A stretch of DNA of 12,218 bases, taken from JBBDUG01 sp040904025 (GTDB lineage Bacteria; Patescibacteriota; Minisyncoccia; Phycocordibacterales; SW-6-46-9). The stretch's first letter is position 1. Each line of letters starts with the position of its first letter. The stretch is from positions 1 to 12,218 of the forward strand of contig JBBDUG010000002.1 in NCBI GenBank assembly GCA_040904025.1, in the 5' to 3' direction. The notes beneath the pieces were generated by a model that saw nothing but the letters and a program-made list of their open reading frames with translations, was not told the DNA's origin and did no database searches. The translations under genes and the position numbers were made by a program. Positions 1-5,431 of this stretch are shown here, piece after piece.

Positions 1-307
1 AATCAACCAGTGACAGTGAAAGTACTGGTTCTCAGTATGATGACAGCTCATACACGCTTTCCTGTACGGGACCTGGGGGTACCCGCTCTGATACAGAACA
101 AGTTGATGTTGGAGAAGAACCGGTTGACCCTCCCTCAGTCTCTCTCTCCGTCTCACCATCTTCGGTAGACTACGGAGACCCCTCAACTCTCTCTTGGACA
201 GCATCAGGAGAGATAGACAGCTGTACTGCAACTGGTGACTGGAGTGGATCTAAATCAACCAGTGACAGTGAAAGTACTGGTTCTCAGTATGATGACAGCT
301 CATACAC
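1..307 (+). repeat. Exact 55-bp direct repeat (1-55 and 253-307), period 252 bp
   Basis: Bases 1-55 are identical to 253-307 and diverge at the next base (56 g, 308 a). The 252-bp period equals 84 codons, the length of one Ig-like domain. This is domain duplication within the surface protein. The repeat starts exactly at window base 1, so repeat number upstream may be collapsed or cut by assembly. Confidence 0.95.
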
Positions 308-1025
308 ACTCGAGTGTGAAGGGCCGGGAGGTAGTGACTCTGATACAGAAAATGTAACTGTGGGACCCGAACCAGAACCTAACTCAAGCCCTGACGCAGA
401 TAACGACTCATATACCGTCTTTGAGAACTCATCCAACAATAGCTTCAATGTTCTCTTAAATGACTCTGACTCTGATGGAGATAGTCTGAGTATTACAAGT
501 ATCACGGATCAGCCCGATAATGGATCTGCCTCTATATCAAGCAACCGTATATACTACACCCCTAATAATGGATACACTGGTAATGATTCCCTTCGATACC
601 GCGTATCAGATGGAAACGGAGGTACTGACACTGCTCAGGTCTCCATAACTGTCCAGGCAGCAGAGGACTACTCTATGCAACTCTCTCCATCAGATGTGGA
701 ACTCTCTGAGAACACAAGCGGTACCTCTGATACTGTTACTGTTACAATAATACGACTCAATGGCTTTGATGGAACTGTGAATCTCTCCATTGACTCAGGA
801 GGCACATCACCAGAACTCTCAGGAGTAGGATACAGCTTCGGTGACTCTACACTCACCGGATCAGAGACTCAATCCACACTTGTTGTGACTGTAGATGATC
901 TTCTTGATCCCGGCACATACACTGTCCGTGTACGTGCCCATACAAGCGAAGAACCCGGAACTCGTTATCGCTCCTTTGATATCAATGTCGATTCTCCTAT
1001 AGATCCTGAATACGAGGAGTTTTAG
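1..1025 (+). CDS. C-terminal part of a multidomain Ig-like surface/secreted protein (5' end outside window)
   Basis: The frame is open from base 3 to the TAG at 1023-1025 (340 residues). A GTG at 360 is internal and not a start. Residues 1-41 are the end of one Ig-like domain. Residues 43-119 are a complete second copy with a Trp-Ser-Gly core and a paired Cys (SCTATG and TLECEG). Residues 130-219 look like a cadherin-like/Big_9 tandem domain (NDSDSDGDSL, then YTPNNGYTGNDSLRYRVSDGNGG, then VSITV). Residues 222-330 are another beta-sandwich-like domain (VELSENTSG, then DPGTYTVRVRA). Such chains of folds are typical of extracellular adhesion or stalk proteins; the role here is inferred. Asp, Ser and Thr are abundant. 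The C-terminus (DPEYEEF) has no LPXTG signal and no membrane helix, so attachment must lie upstream or be non-covalent. A bare stop ends the gene, with a promoter 20 bp on. Confidence 0.85.
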   Translation, partial: STSDSESTGSQYDDSSYTLSCTGPGGTRSDTEQVDVGEEPVDPPSVSLSVSPSSVDYGDPSTLSWTASGEIDSCTATGDWSGSKSTSDSESTGSQYDDSSYTLECEGPGGSDSDTENVTVGPEPEPNSSPDADNDSYTVFENSSNNSFNVLLNDSDSDGDSLSITSITDQPDNGSASISSNRIYYTPNNGYTGNDSLRYRVSDGNGGTDTAQVSITVQAAEDYSMQLSPSDVELSENTSGTSDTVTVTIIRLNGFDGTVNLSIDSGGTSPELSGVGYSFGDSTLTGSETQSTLVVTVDDLLDPGTYTVRVRAHTSEEPGTRYRSFDINVDSPIDPEYEEF

Positions 1026-1045
1026 AAGAATTGTCAATTATGCGG

Positions 1046-1051
1046 TATAAT
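1046..1051 (+). promoter_or_regulatory. Putative -10 box (TATAAT) for the 29-residue membrane peptide
   Basis: A consensus TATAAT lies 19 bp before the ATG at 1071, which predicts a leader of about 13 nt. No convincing -35 is seen at 16-18 bp; the only TTG-type hexamer (1031-1036) is too close. Confidence 0.5.
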
Positions 1052-1070
1052 GTGTGGGTTAGTTACTTTT

Positions 1071-1160
1071 ATGGCTAATTCAGATGCATCCATACTCGGC
1101 TTTATAGGCCTTATACTGCTATTTTTGCTCGGTGTCGCTCTATTCATGATTATCGGCTGA
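1071..1160 (+). CDS. 29-residue single-helix membrane peptide
   Basis: ATG at 1071 to TGA at 1160 gives a 29-residue peptide. It has a short polar N-terminus (MANSDAS) followed by an unbroken hydrophobic helix of about 21 residues (ILGFIGLILLF, then LLGVALFMIIG), enough to cross the membrane once. It sits alone between the surface-protein gene and the yceI-like gene, with a consensus -10 box just upstream and hairpins just downstream, so it looks like its own transcription unit. There is no clear Shine-Dalgarno site. I do not recognise a family. Candidates are a small membrane-complex subunit or a type I toxin-like peptide, but no antisense RNA is evident. A chance frame is possible, though the clean helix plus promoter argues against it. 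Confidence 0.5.
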   Translation: MANSDASILGFIGLILLFLLGVALFMIIG

Positions 1161-1180
1161 AAGCAAAAAAATATAAAAAG

Positions 1181-1233
1181 TAGAGAATGATCTCTATAGG
1201 CAGCACGTATGTGCTGTCTCTATTTGTTCTTTT
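1181..1233 (+). terminator. Double hairpin, probable terminator after the 29-residue ORF
   Basis: Two stem-loops lie in tandem: TAGAGA (1181-1186) with TCTCTA (1191-1196), and CAGCAC (1201-1206) with GTGCTG (1211-1216) around a GTAT loop, extended by about three pairs. A T-rich but interrupted stretch (1217-1233) follows. Position and shape suit a terminator; the broken T-tract lowers confidence. Confidence 0.4.
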
Positions 1234-1241
1234 GTAAAAAG

Positions 1242-1250
1242 TGCTAGTAT
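1242..1250 (+). promoter_or_regulatory. Putative extended -10 (TGcTAGTAT) for the yceI-like gene
   Basis: TG-N-TAGTAT lies 29 bp upstream of the ATG at 1280 and predicts a leader of roughly 23 nt. The purine stretch AGAGAGG at 1272-1278 ends only 1 nt before the ATG, too near for a standard Shine-Dalgarno site. A second candidate, TACATT at 1266-1271, would place transcription start close to the ATG. Confidence 0.4.
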
Positions 1251-1279
1251 AGAAATGTTATTAACTACATTAGAGAGGT

Positions 1280-1954
1280 ATGAATAAAACAGTTGGAACA
1301 ATTATAGCTATTGTCGTCATTATCATCCTCGCCTTCTTGATCTTTGGTAATCGTGCCGAAGCCCCTGAGGCACCAGTTGAAGATGATACTCCTCGCGAGG
1401 TTGTAGGGGGGAGTGGGACATATGATGTTGATGCTACAGCGAGTGAATTCGAATGGGAGGCTGGTAAGACTCTCGTCGTCAACTACAAAGATAGTGGAAC
1501 AATTGAATTAGAGAGCGGAGAAGTTGTTGTCGAAGACGGAACTGTAACCTCAGGAACACTTGTCTTTGATATGACCACTATTAGTGCAGTCGAGACTTCG
1601 AAGGAGCAGGGGGCTCTTGATCGCTTGTCTGCACACCTTATGTCCGATGACTTCTTTGGTGTCGAGATGTATCCACAAGCGACATTTGAAGTGACTGATG
1701 TGGAGTTGGTGGAGGAGACAACATATTCCGTGACTGGTGATCTTACCATTCGCGACAATACAGAATCTATTACTTTTCCGGCAGAGATATATGCCGAGGG
1801 AGATGATTTAATCATTGATGCAACCATGACTGTTGACCGCACGCTCTTTGATGTACGGTTTGGATCCGGGAAATTCTTTGAAAATCTCGGAGACAATGTG
1901 ATTGGTGATGAGTTTATCCTCGATGCCCGTGTAGTCGCTACTCCTCAGGAATAG
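1280..1954 (+). CDS. Membrane-anchored YceI-family lipid-binding protein
   Basis: This 224-residue protein has an N-terminal helix (about residues 5-23) without a signal peptidase or lipobox site, so it probably stays anchored with its bulk outside the membrane. A short acidic linker leads to a YceI-type lipocalin-like barrel from about residue 47: GTYDVDATASEFEWE near the start, SAHLMSDDFFGVEMYPQATF at 117-136, and GDLTIRDNTESITFPAEI at 153-170. These match the family's hallmark SxD(F/W)F...YPxATF and LTIxxxT segments. YceI proteins bind long isoprenoid chains (polyprenyl lipids or quinones); the ligand here is unknown. The gene is monocistronic and followed by a strong terminator. An undecaprenyl-phosphate link is plausible given uppP in the window, but that is inference. 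Confidence 0.88.
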   Translation: MNKTVGTIIAIVVIIILAFLIFGNRAEAPEAPVEDDTPREVVGGSGTYDVDATASEFEWEAGKTLVVNYKDSGTIELESGEVVVEDGTVTSGTLVFDMTTISAVETSKEQGALDRLSAHLMSDDFFGVEMYPQATFEVTDVELVEETTYSVTGDLTIRDNTESITFPAEIYAEGDDLIIDATMTVDRTLFDVRFGSGKFFENLGDNVIGDEFILDARVVATPQE

Positions 1955-1961
1955 GGGTTTT

Positions 1962-1996
1962 ATACAAAGAGCCGCCTTCTGGGCGGTTTTTTGTAT
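1962..1996 (+). terminator. Strong intrinsic terminator after the yceI-like gene
   Basis: CCGCC (1972-1976) pairs with GGCGG (1982-1986) over a TTCTG loop, followed by six T (1987-1992). Outer bases also pair (ATACAAA 1962-1968 with TTTGTAT 1990-1996), giving about 15 pairs with G-T wobbles. It begins 8 bp after the stop codon. Confidence 0.9.
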
Positions 1997-2020
1997 GTGT
2001 ACAACTTTTATCTGTGTCAG

Positions 2021-2041
2021 AGGAGGTGGTGATATAATATG
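2021..2041 (+). promoter_or_regulatory. Near-consensus Shine-Dalgarno with an overlapping TATAAT
   Basis: AGGAGGTG (2021-2028) is almost a full match to the 16S tail complement and is the strongest such site in the window. It lies about 10-12 nt before the ATG at 2039 and supports that start. TATAAT (2033-2038) sits between it and the ATG. If it were a real -10 box, transcription would begin near 2045 and the Met at 2048 would be used instead. Confidence 0.55.
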
Positions 2042-3058
2042 GATAGTATGAAAGCAAAAGATCTTCATGTTTATATACTCCTCGGGTTGATATTGTTCTC
2101 AACGTGGCTGTTTGGAAAGATTATGTGGCCCTATATTACCGTTATCGCGATAACGGTGGTGGTTGCTGTTCTTGCATACCCACTCTATGAGTGGTTTAAG
2201 AAGCATCTTTCATGGGATGGGCTTGCCAGCTTTATCACCCTACTTTTGGTGACGATTGTTATCCTTATCCCACTTGTTGTATTCGGGGCTTTGGTGGTGG
2301 ATGAGGCTATTCACTTAATTGCCCAACTTCAGAGTGGTGGGGCTGGTGGATTGACTGATATCATTGTGCAGATCGAGAGATGGGTACAGTCAATCATTCC
2401 AACTGCAGATGTGAGTGTAGAGCAGATCGCAAGTCAGTGGTTCACGCTACTTGCGGGTAATCTAACGGGTATATTCTCCTCTGCATTGCATGCCTTTGCA
2501 TCTTTCCTTATCGGTCTTATTCTCTTCTTCTATCTCTTGAAGGACGGCAAGAACTTTCGTGATGAGATTGTTGCAAAGAGTCCGTTGGGCAAGACAGAGA
2601 CGAAAAAAATACTTGATCGCTTTACCGTGGTGATTCATTCAGTGATTCGCGGAAACCTCGTTATTGCCCTTCTACAGGGTATTCTTGTTGGGTTGGGGTT
2701 CTATATCTTCGGAGTACCTAATGCGGCGTTGTGGGCGGGTGTGGCGGCTATCATGGCCCTTATACCCGCCATTGGAACCTCTCTTGTGCTTCTGGGGGGA
2801 TTAATTTACATATTTGCTAATGCGGGGCCGCTCGCGACACTGGGTCTCTTAGGTTGGTCTGCCGTTGTTGTTGGATTAGTTGATGATGCACTGAGGCCAT
2901 ATTTGATAGGGAGGGGGGCACATATTCATCCAATCCTTATCCTCCTCTCTGTTGTAGGGGGATTGGCGGTATTTGGTCCGGTTGGATTTATTCTCGGACC
3001 CATCGTCCTCTCCCTCTTTATCGTTGTTTTTGAGATGTATCCTGAAGTTGTGAAATAA
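2039..3058 (+). CDS. AI-2E/PerM-family (UPF0118) membrane permease
   Basis: At 339 residues it has the normal length and the layout of the AI-2E transporter family: paired N-terminal helices (about 11-52), a third helix (about 60-85), a soluble segment of about 65 residues, then a C-terminal helical block. Recognisable parts are FASFLIGLILFFYLLKDG, the loop GNLVIALLQGILVGLGFYIFGVPNA, the motif ALIPAIGTSLVLLGG, and the ending GGLAVFGPVGFILGPIVLSL. Family members export small molecules (autoinducer-2 in TqsA, Na+/H+ exchange in some); the substrate here cannot be read from sequence. The start at 2039 is set by a strong Shine-Dalgarno site; the fourth codon (2048) is an alternative. The stop TAA shares its last A with the ATG of the MFS gene, so the two are translationally coupled. 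Confidence 0.92.
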   Translation: MDSMKAKDLHVYILLGLILFSTWLFGKIMWPYITVIAITVVVAVLAYPLYEWFKKHLSWDGLASFITLLLVTIVILIPLVVFGALVVDEAIHLIAQLQSGGAGGLTDIIVQIERWVQSIIPTADVSVEQIASQWFTLLAGNLTGIFSSALHAFASFLIGLILFFYLLKDGKNFRDEIVAKSPLGKTETKKILDRFTVVIHSVIRGNLVIALLQGILVGLGFYIFGVPNAALWAGVAAIMALIPAIGTSLVLLGGLIYIFANAGPLATLGLLGWSAVVVGLVDDALRPYLIGRGAHIHPILILLSVVGGLAVFGPVGFILGPIVLSLFIVVFEMYPEVVK

Positions 3059-3618
3059 TGAAGCGTCGAGAATTAAAAATATTGTTATACGGTGGTGGAC
3101 TCTGGTATCTCGGAGAGGGTATGTTTGGACCGCTCCTTGCCATCTTTACCGAACGCGTAGGCGGAAGCGTACTTGATATATCTTGGGCGTGGGCGATGTA
3201 TCTTGTTTTCTATGGTGTACTCTCGATCCTTCTAGGACGTGCTTCTGATCATATGCATAAAGGGCGTCTGATGGTATGGGGATATGGTTTAAATGCAGTA
3301 TTTACCTTTGGATATCTTTTGGTTTCCAACCCGGTGCAGTTGCTTGCAGTACAAGCGGGACTTGGTGTGGCTGCTGCGCTGGCCACACCAACCTGGGATG
3401 CTCTCTATGATGAATATTCTGATAAAAAGGTGGATGGTATGGCGTGGGGACTTGCCGGTGGGACTGCCAGTATCGTTACTGGTATCGCTATTGTTATAGG
3501 GGGTGCGATTGTGGAATATAGCTCATTTACTCTTCTCTTTGTTACCATGGGGTGCATTCAGGTTGTTGCAACGGTCTATCAGGCGAATATATTGTGGTTG
3601 ATGAAGCAGCGGAGATAA
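3058..3618 (+). CDS. Half-size major facilitator superfamily (MFS) protein
   Basis: This 186-residue protein has about six hydrophobic segments (roughly 9-30, 41-59, 70-90, 92-112, 127-150, 154-178). MFS motif A is visible in the loop between helices 2 and 3 as GRASDHMHKGR (60-70, compared with GxxSDRxGRR). It covers only one half of the usual 12-helix transporter (about 400 residues). Nothing MFS-like follows the stop, since a tRNA promoter starts at once, so there is no broken second half. It may work as a homodimer or be a stable short family. It overlaps the permease gene by 1 nt (TAATG). Substrate unknown. Confidence 0.8.
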   Translation: MKRRELKILLYGGGLWYLGEGMFGPLLAIFTERVGGSVLDISWAWAMYLVFYGVLSILLGRASDHMHKGRLMVWGYGLNAVFTFGYLLVSNPVQLLAVQAGLGVAAALATPTWDALYDEYSDKKVDGMAWGLAGGTASIVTGIAIVIGGAIVEYSSFTLLFVTMGCIQVVATVYQANILWLMKQRR

Positions 3619-3646
3619 TTGAAAAGCAGGCTAAATATGCTACTCT
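3619..3646 (+). promoter_or_regulatory. Promoter of tRNA-Met
   Basis: TTGAAA (3619-3624), a 16-bp spacer and TACTCT (3641-3646) with an extended TG (3638-3639) form a good sigma-70-type promoter. The predicted start near 3653 is about 5 nt before the tRNA 5' end. It directly abuts the stop codon of the MFS gene. Confidence 0.7.
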
Positions 3647-3657
3647 AACTGGTGTTT

Positions 3658-3731
3658 GTCGGGGTAGCTCAGTTGGTTAGAGCGTCACACTCATAAAGTG
3701 AAGGTCGTGGGTTCAAATCCCACCCCCGGCA
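3658..3731 (+). tRNA. tRNA-Met (anticodon CAT)
   Basis: A full cloverleaf is present. The acceptor is GTCGGGG/CCCCGGC (3658-3664 with 3724-3730, one G-T pair). The D arm GCTC...GAGC starts at 3667. The anticodon loop CTCATAA has CAT at 3692-3694. The T arm GTGGG-TTCAAAT-CCCAC is perfect. Discriminator A is at 3731 and no CCA is encoded, so CCA must be added enzymatically. The lowest pair of the anticodon stem is an A-A mismatch. The perfect 5' acceptor pair argues against initiator tRNA. CAT could also mark the tRNA-Ile that is modified to lysidine; elongator Met is preferred but not certain. Confidence 0.9.
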
Positions 3732-3802
3732 CTATAAGTGCTTGATGGAGTCAATAACAAACTTTTGTTCACAGGTGTGGTTAGTGTTATCTACTGTCAT
3801 TT

Positions 3803-3810
3803 GTTATACT
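3803..3810 (+). promoter_or_regulatory. Extended -10 (TGtTATACT) just before the endonuclease start
   Basis: TG-T-TATACT (TG at 3803) ends 7 nt before the GTG at 3818, so transcription would begin at or next to the start codon. No good -35 is seen. The same ten bases (TTGTTATACT) precede uppP. Confidence 0.55.
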
Positions 3811-3817
3811 GAAGAGA

Positions 3818-4513
3818 GTGGCCATTCAAAGAAAGGTGAATAAAGATTTCTTTAAAATTTGGAGCTCTCAAATGGCGTATGTTCTCGGATTTTTTGCCGC
3901 TGATGGCTGCATCACGGTGCATGCAAATGGTGGAGAGTACATTGATTTTCATATCTCAGATGGTGAACTACTGTACAAGATCAGAAATACGATGGATTCG
4001 GATCATCATATAAAAGAACGTCGGTGGAAGAAAAATGAGAGTATCTTATATCGAATGCAGATAGGGAGTAAGGAAATATGCAATGATTTGCGTTGCTTGG
4101 GTTTTCGCGAGGGGAAAACAAACCATATGCCTTTTCCTAACATTCCCCTCGAACACGCGGGTGATTTTATAAGGGGATATTTTGACGGTGATGGACATGT
4201 GTGGACAGGGGCGATTCATAAAAAGAGGAAAACTCAGTTGGAAGTAATCCAGACTAAATTTTCTTCATGTTCGCATGATTTCCTTGAGGGTCTGCAGACT
4301 TACTTAAGAGAGAATTATGGAGCAGGTGGAAGTATTTTGAAAAGAAAAAAGAAGAATGTTTATGTCTTGCAGTATAGTATCAACGACTCATTATTGCTGT
4401 ATGATTTGATGTATGGTAATCTTCAAACTGATCTTTTTCTGGAGAGAAAGAAAAAGGTTTTTGATAAGTTTATAAAGAAGAGAAAGAAAATTGACAATGC
4501 GGCCGTGGTGTAG
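3818..4513 (+). CDS. LAGLIDADG homing endonuclease between two tRNA genes
   Basis: The protein has 231 residues with two LAGLIDADG helices: YVLGFFAADG (21-30) and FIRGYFDGDG (117-126). Their Asp29 and Asp125 would be the metal-binding catalytic residues, one from each half, so it is a single-chain enzyme (LAGLIDADG_3 type) that makes a double-strand cut at a long DNA site. The GTG start is chosen because it keeps the N-terminal segment FFKIWSSQMAYVLGFF usual for these proteins; the Met at residue 19 would lose it. A -10 box ends 7 nt before the GTG. The C-terminus is very basic (KKRKK), then IDNAAVV is encoded partly by the first bases of tRNA-Asp, whose TAG (4511-4513) supplies the stop. Base composition is more A-rich than its neighbours. 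It is a stand-alone gene, not inside an intron, since both flanking tRNAs are intact. Probably acquired horizontally. Confidence 0.9.
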   Translation: MAIQRKVNKDFFKIWSSQMAYVLGFFAADGCITVHANGGEYIDFHISDGELLYKIRNTMDSDHHIKERRWKKNESILYRMQIGSKEICNDLRCLGFREGKTNHMPFPNIPLEHAGDFIRGYFDGDGHVWTGAIHKKRKTQLEVIQTKFSSCSHDFLEGLQTYLRENYGAGGSILKRKKKNVYVLQYSINDSLLLYDLMYGNLQTDLFLERKKKVFDKFIKKRKKIDNAAVV

Positions 4514-4574
4514 TCTGGTTTAACATGCGTCCCTGTCACGGACGAGATCGAGGGTTCAAATCCCTTCGGCCGCG
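4499..4574 (+). tRNA. tRNA-Asp (anticodon GTC)
   Basis: The acceptor GCGGCCG/CGGCCGC (4499-4505 with 4567-4573) is perfect. The anticodon stem CGTCC/GGACG encloses CTGTCAC with GTC at 4535-4537. The T arm GAGGG-TTCAAAT-CCCTT has one wobble. Discriminator G (4574) is the expected Asp identity base. No CCA is encoded. Its first 15 bases overlap the end of the endonuclease frame, so it has no promoter of its own in non-coding DNA and may be processed from a longer transcript. Confidence 0.95.
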
Positions 4575-4811
4575 CATCAGTAATATAATTATCCTGAATA
4601 CGTCATCTAATACGATGGCTATTCAACAGACCAAACATGAGAATAGCCTTGGGCTGCACTTCTATATGGATGGCACTTGAAGTGGATGCCGACTTCACTC
4701 AATGTGAACACCCGTGTGCCGACGTGGCTGGAACACCGTTTGGTGGTGTCCTGCCACGGGGTTAACTATTTGGGTTTTTGCTTAATACCAGAAATATAGT
4801 ATAGTTTTAGC
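4575..4811. other. Gene-free stretch rich in stem-loops; possible structured RNA
   Basis: No frame here looks coding. Several inverted repeats are packed together: GGCTATTC (4617-4624) with GAATAGCC (4641-4648); CACTTC (4657-4662) with GAAGTG (4679-4684); the overlapping TGAAGT (4678-4683) with ACTTCA (4692-4697), which competes with it; TTCAC (4694-4698) with GTGAA (4704-4708); and a long arm CGTGGC (4723-4728) with GCCACG (4753-4758) continued inward by GGA/TCC and CACC/GGTG. TATAAT at 4584-4589 could start a transcript of about 180 nt ending near the T-run at 4775-4779. It does not resemble tmRNA, SRP RNA or the closing stem of 6S RNA. Function unknown. Confidence 0.4.
4778..4805 (+). promoter_or_regulatory. 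Promoter of hicBA
   Basis: TTGCTT (4778-4783), 16 bp, TATAGT (4800-4805). The -10 ends 6 nt before the hicB ATG at 4812, so the mRNA would be leaderless or nearly so. The hexamer is part of TATAGTATAGT, so a second register at 4795 exists. HicB proteins usually repress their own promoter; the hairpin-rich DNA just upstream could hold the operator. Confidence 0.55.
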
Positions 4812-5036
4812 ATGAAAAGGGTAATTCAATTCAACATCTCCAAAGAAGATGGATACTACACCGCAGAAGGTGTAGGAGTGCCTGTTGTGACCCAAGAAAA
4901 GACACTCGATGAAACTGTTGCCAATGTACATGAAGCTCTTTCTCTTTATTTTGAAGGAGAAGATCTTTCCGAACTTGGTTTTGCTCCTGATCCCTCTCCG
5001 TTTATAAATCTTGAGCTTGAGCCGATCCATGCCTAA
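4812..5036 (+). CDS. hicB: HicB-like antitoxin
   Basis: This 74-residue protein has the HicB partial RNase-H-like fold: a first strand RVIQFNISKEDGYYTAEGVGVP, then VVTQEKTLDETVANVHEALSLYFEGEDL, matching the family pattern in which a strand pair (usually ending in CPGVPGCVTQG) is followed by T-x-x-E-A-x-x-N-x-x-E-A. It lacks the C-terminal DNA-binding domain (HTH or ribbon-helix-helix) of longer HicB proteins, ending at PIHA, so autoregulation would need the complex or another factor. It neutralises HicA by covering its active site. Gene order is antitoxin first, and its stop overlaps the hicA start by 8 nt (ATGCCTAA), a usual sign of coupled translation. Confidence 0.85.
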   Translation: MKRVIQFNISKEDGYYTAEGVGVPVVTQEKTLDETVANVHEALSLYFEGEDLSELGFAPDPSPFINLELEPIHA

Positions 5037-5220
5037 GCTGAAGTCTCTTTCAGGCAAAGAAATTACTTCAATATTCAATTCTTTTGGATTTCAAACACAT
5101 TCTCAGCGCGGATCTCATATCAAATTACGTTGCGTTCTTTCTGACGGAACAAAACAAACGCTGACTATTCCCGACCAAAAAGAGATTTCTACCGGAACTA
5201 CAAAAGCAATATTTAGATAG
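5029..5220 (+). CDS. hicA: HicA-like mRNA interferase toxin, cut short by an in-frame TAG
   Basis: From ATG 5029 the product is 63 residues. The dsRBD-like HicA fold is clear: LSGKEITSIFNSFGF (7-21), the catalytic segment QRGSHIKLR with His30, and TLTIPDQKEISTGTTKAIFR (44-63). HicA cleaves mRNA in the cytoplasm. An earlier ATG at 5011 is less likely because hicA normally starts inside the hicB stop. The TAG at 5218-5220 stops the protein right after IFR, where relatives continue with Q and a last helix. The same frame beyond it encodes 17 family-like residues to a second stop, so one CAG-to-TAG change has probably removed the C-terminus. The His usual after the IP motif is also replaced (PDQ). 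The toxin may be weak or inactive. Confidence 0.85.
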   Translation: MPKLKSLSGKEITSIFNSFGFQTHSQRGSHIKLRCVLSDGTKQTLTIPDQKEISTGTTKAIFR

Positions 5221-5274
5221 GCCCTCGCGTATATTCCAGAAGATCAGTTAAAGAAGCACTTTTATACGGAATAG
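5221..5274 (+). pseudogene. Detached C-terminal tail of hicA
   Basis: In the hicA frame, directly after the TAG, 17 codons read ALAYIPEDQLKKHFYTE and then TAG (5272-5274). With Gln at the TAG, the joint reads IFRQALAYIPEDQL, close to the normal HicA ending of the form GTxxxIxRQAxxYIPEExL. Restored length would be 81 residues, normal for this subgroup. Reading through the TAG could also make the full protein. Confidence 0.7.
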
Positions 5275-5370
5275 CCTCTCTATCGAAATGTGGAACATAA
5301 AAATTTTTTCCATATTTTCTCATCTCAGTTCCCACAGCGTCCACAAGGGCACGCTAATATAGTAATCTAG

Positions 5371-5395
5371 AAATCCGCCCGAAAGGGCGGTTTCT
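5371..5395 (+). terminator. GAAA-loop hairpin, possible terminator after hicBA
   Basis: CCGCCC (5375-5380) pairs with GGGCGG (5385-5390) across a GAAA tetraloop; with one bulged T, AGAAA (5369-5373) also pairs with TTTCT. Only three T follow, so termination may be weak. The stretch 5275-5374 holds no gene that I can see. Confidence 0.5.
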
Positions 5396-5397
5396 GG

Positions 5398-5424
5398 TAC
5401 AATTACAAAGATAACTAATATATT
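5398..5424 (+). promoter_or_regulatory. Candidate -10 boxes for the sugar dehydrogenase gene
   Basis: TACAAT (5398-5403) would give a leader of about 22 nt; TATATT (5419-5424) ends 7 nt before the ATG at 5432 and would give a leaderless mRNA. No clear -35 or Shine-Dalgarno site decides between them. Confidence 0.35.
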
Positions 5425-5431
5425 TCCGTAT

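Noticed and set aside
1..307. CRISPR-like array
   Set aside because: Only two copies of the repeat, inside a coding frame, with a period equal to one protein domain.
360..1025. Independent gene starting at GTG 360
   Set aside because: The same frame is open back to base 3 and encodes Ig-like domains continuous with the rest, so this is an internal codon.
3658..3731. tRNA-Ile with lysidine-modified CAT, or initiator tRNA
   Set aside because: Initiator is unlikely because the first acceptor pair is matched. The Ile form cannot be excluded from sequence alone, so Met is kept with reduced certainty.
3658..4574. Endonuclease inside a tRNA intron
   Set aside because: Both tRNAs fold fully without removing anything; the gene lies between them.
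4575..4811. Known housekeeping RNA (tmRNA, SRP RNA, 6S, RNase P)
   Set aside because: There is no SRP tetraloop domain, no tmRNA-like acceptor ends, no complementary ends for a 6S rod, and it is too short for RNase P.
4782..5078. 98-codon minus-strand frame over hicB
   Set aside because: It is a shadow of hicB; the plus frame matches a known family and its overlap with hicA.
5218..5220. TAG recoded as an amino acid in this organism
   Set aside because: TAG ends yceI, rpmJ and other genes where the product is complete; a point mutation is simpler.
5294..5315. TGGAA...TTCCA hairpin with A/T-run loop after hicA
   Set aside because: Only 5 pairs around a long AT loop; weaker than the nearby GAAA-loop hairpin and likely chance.
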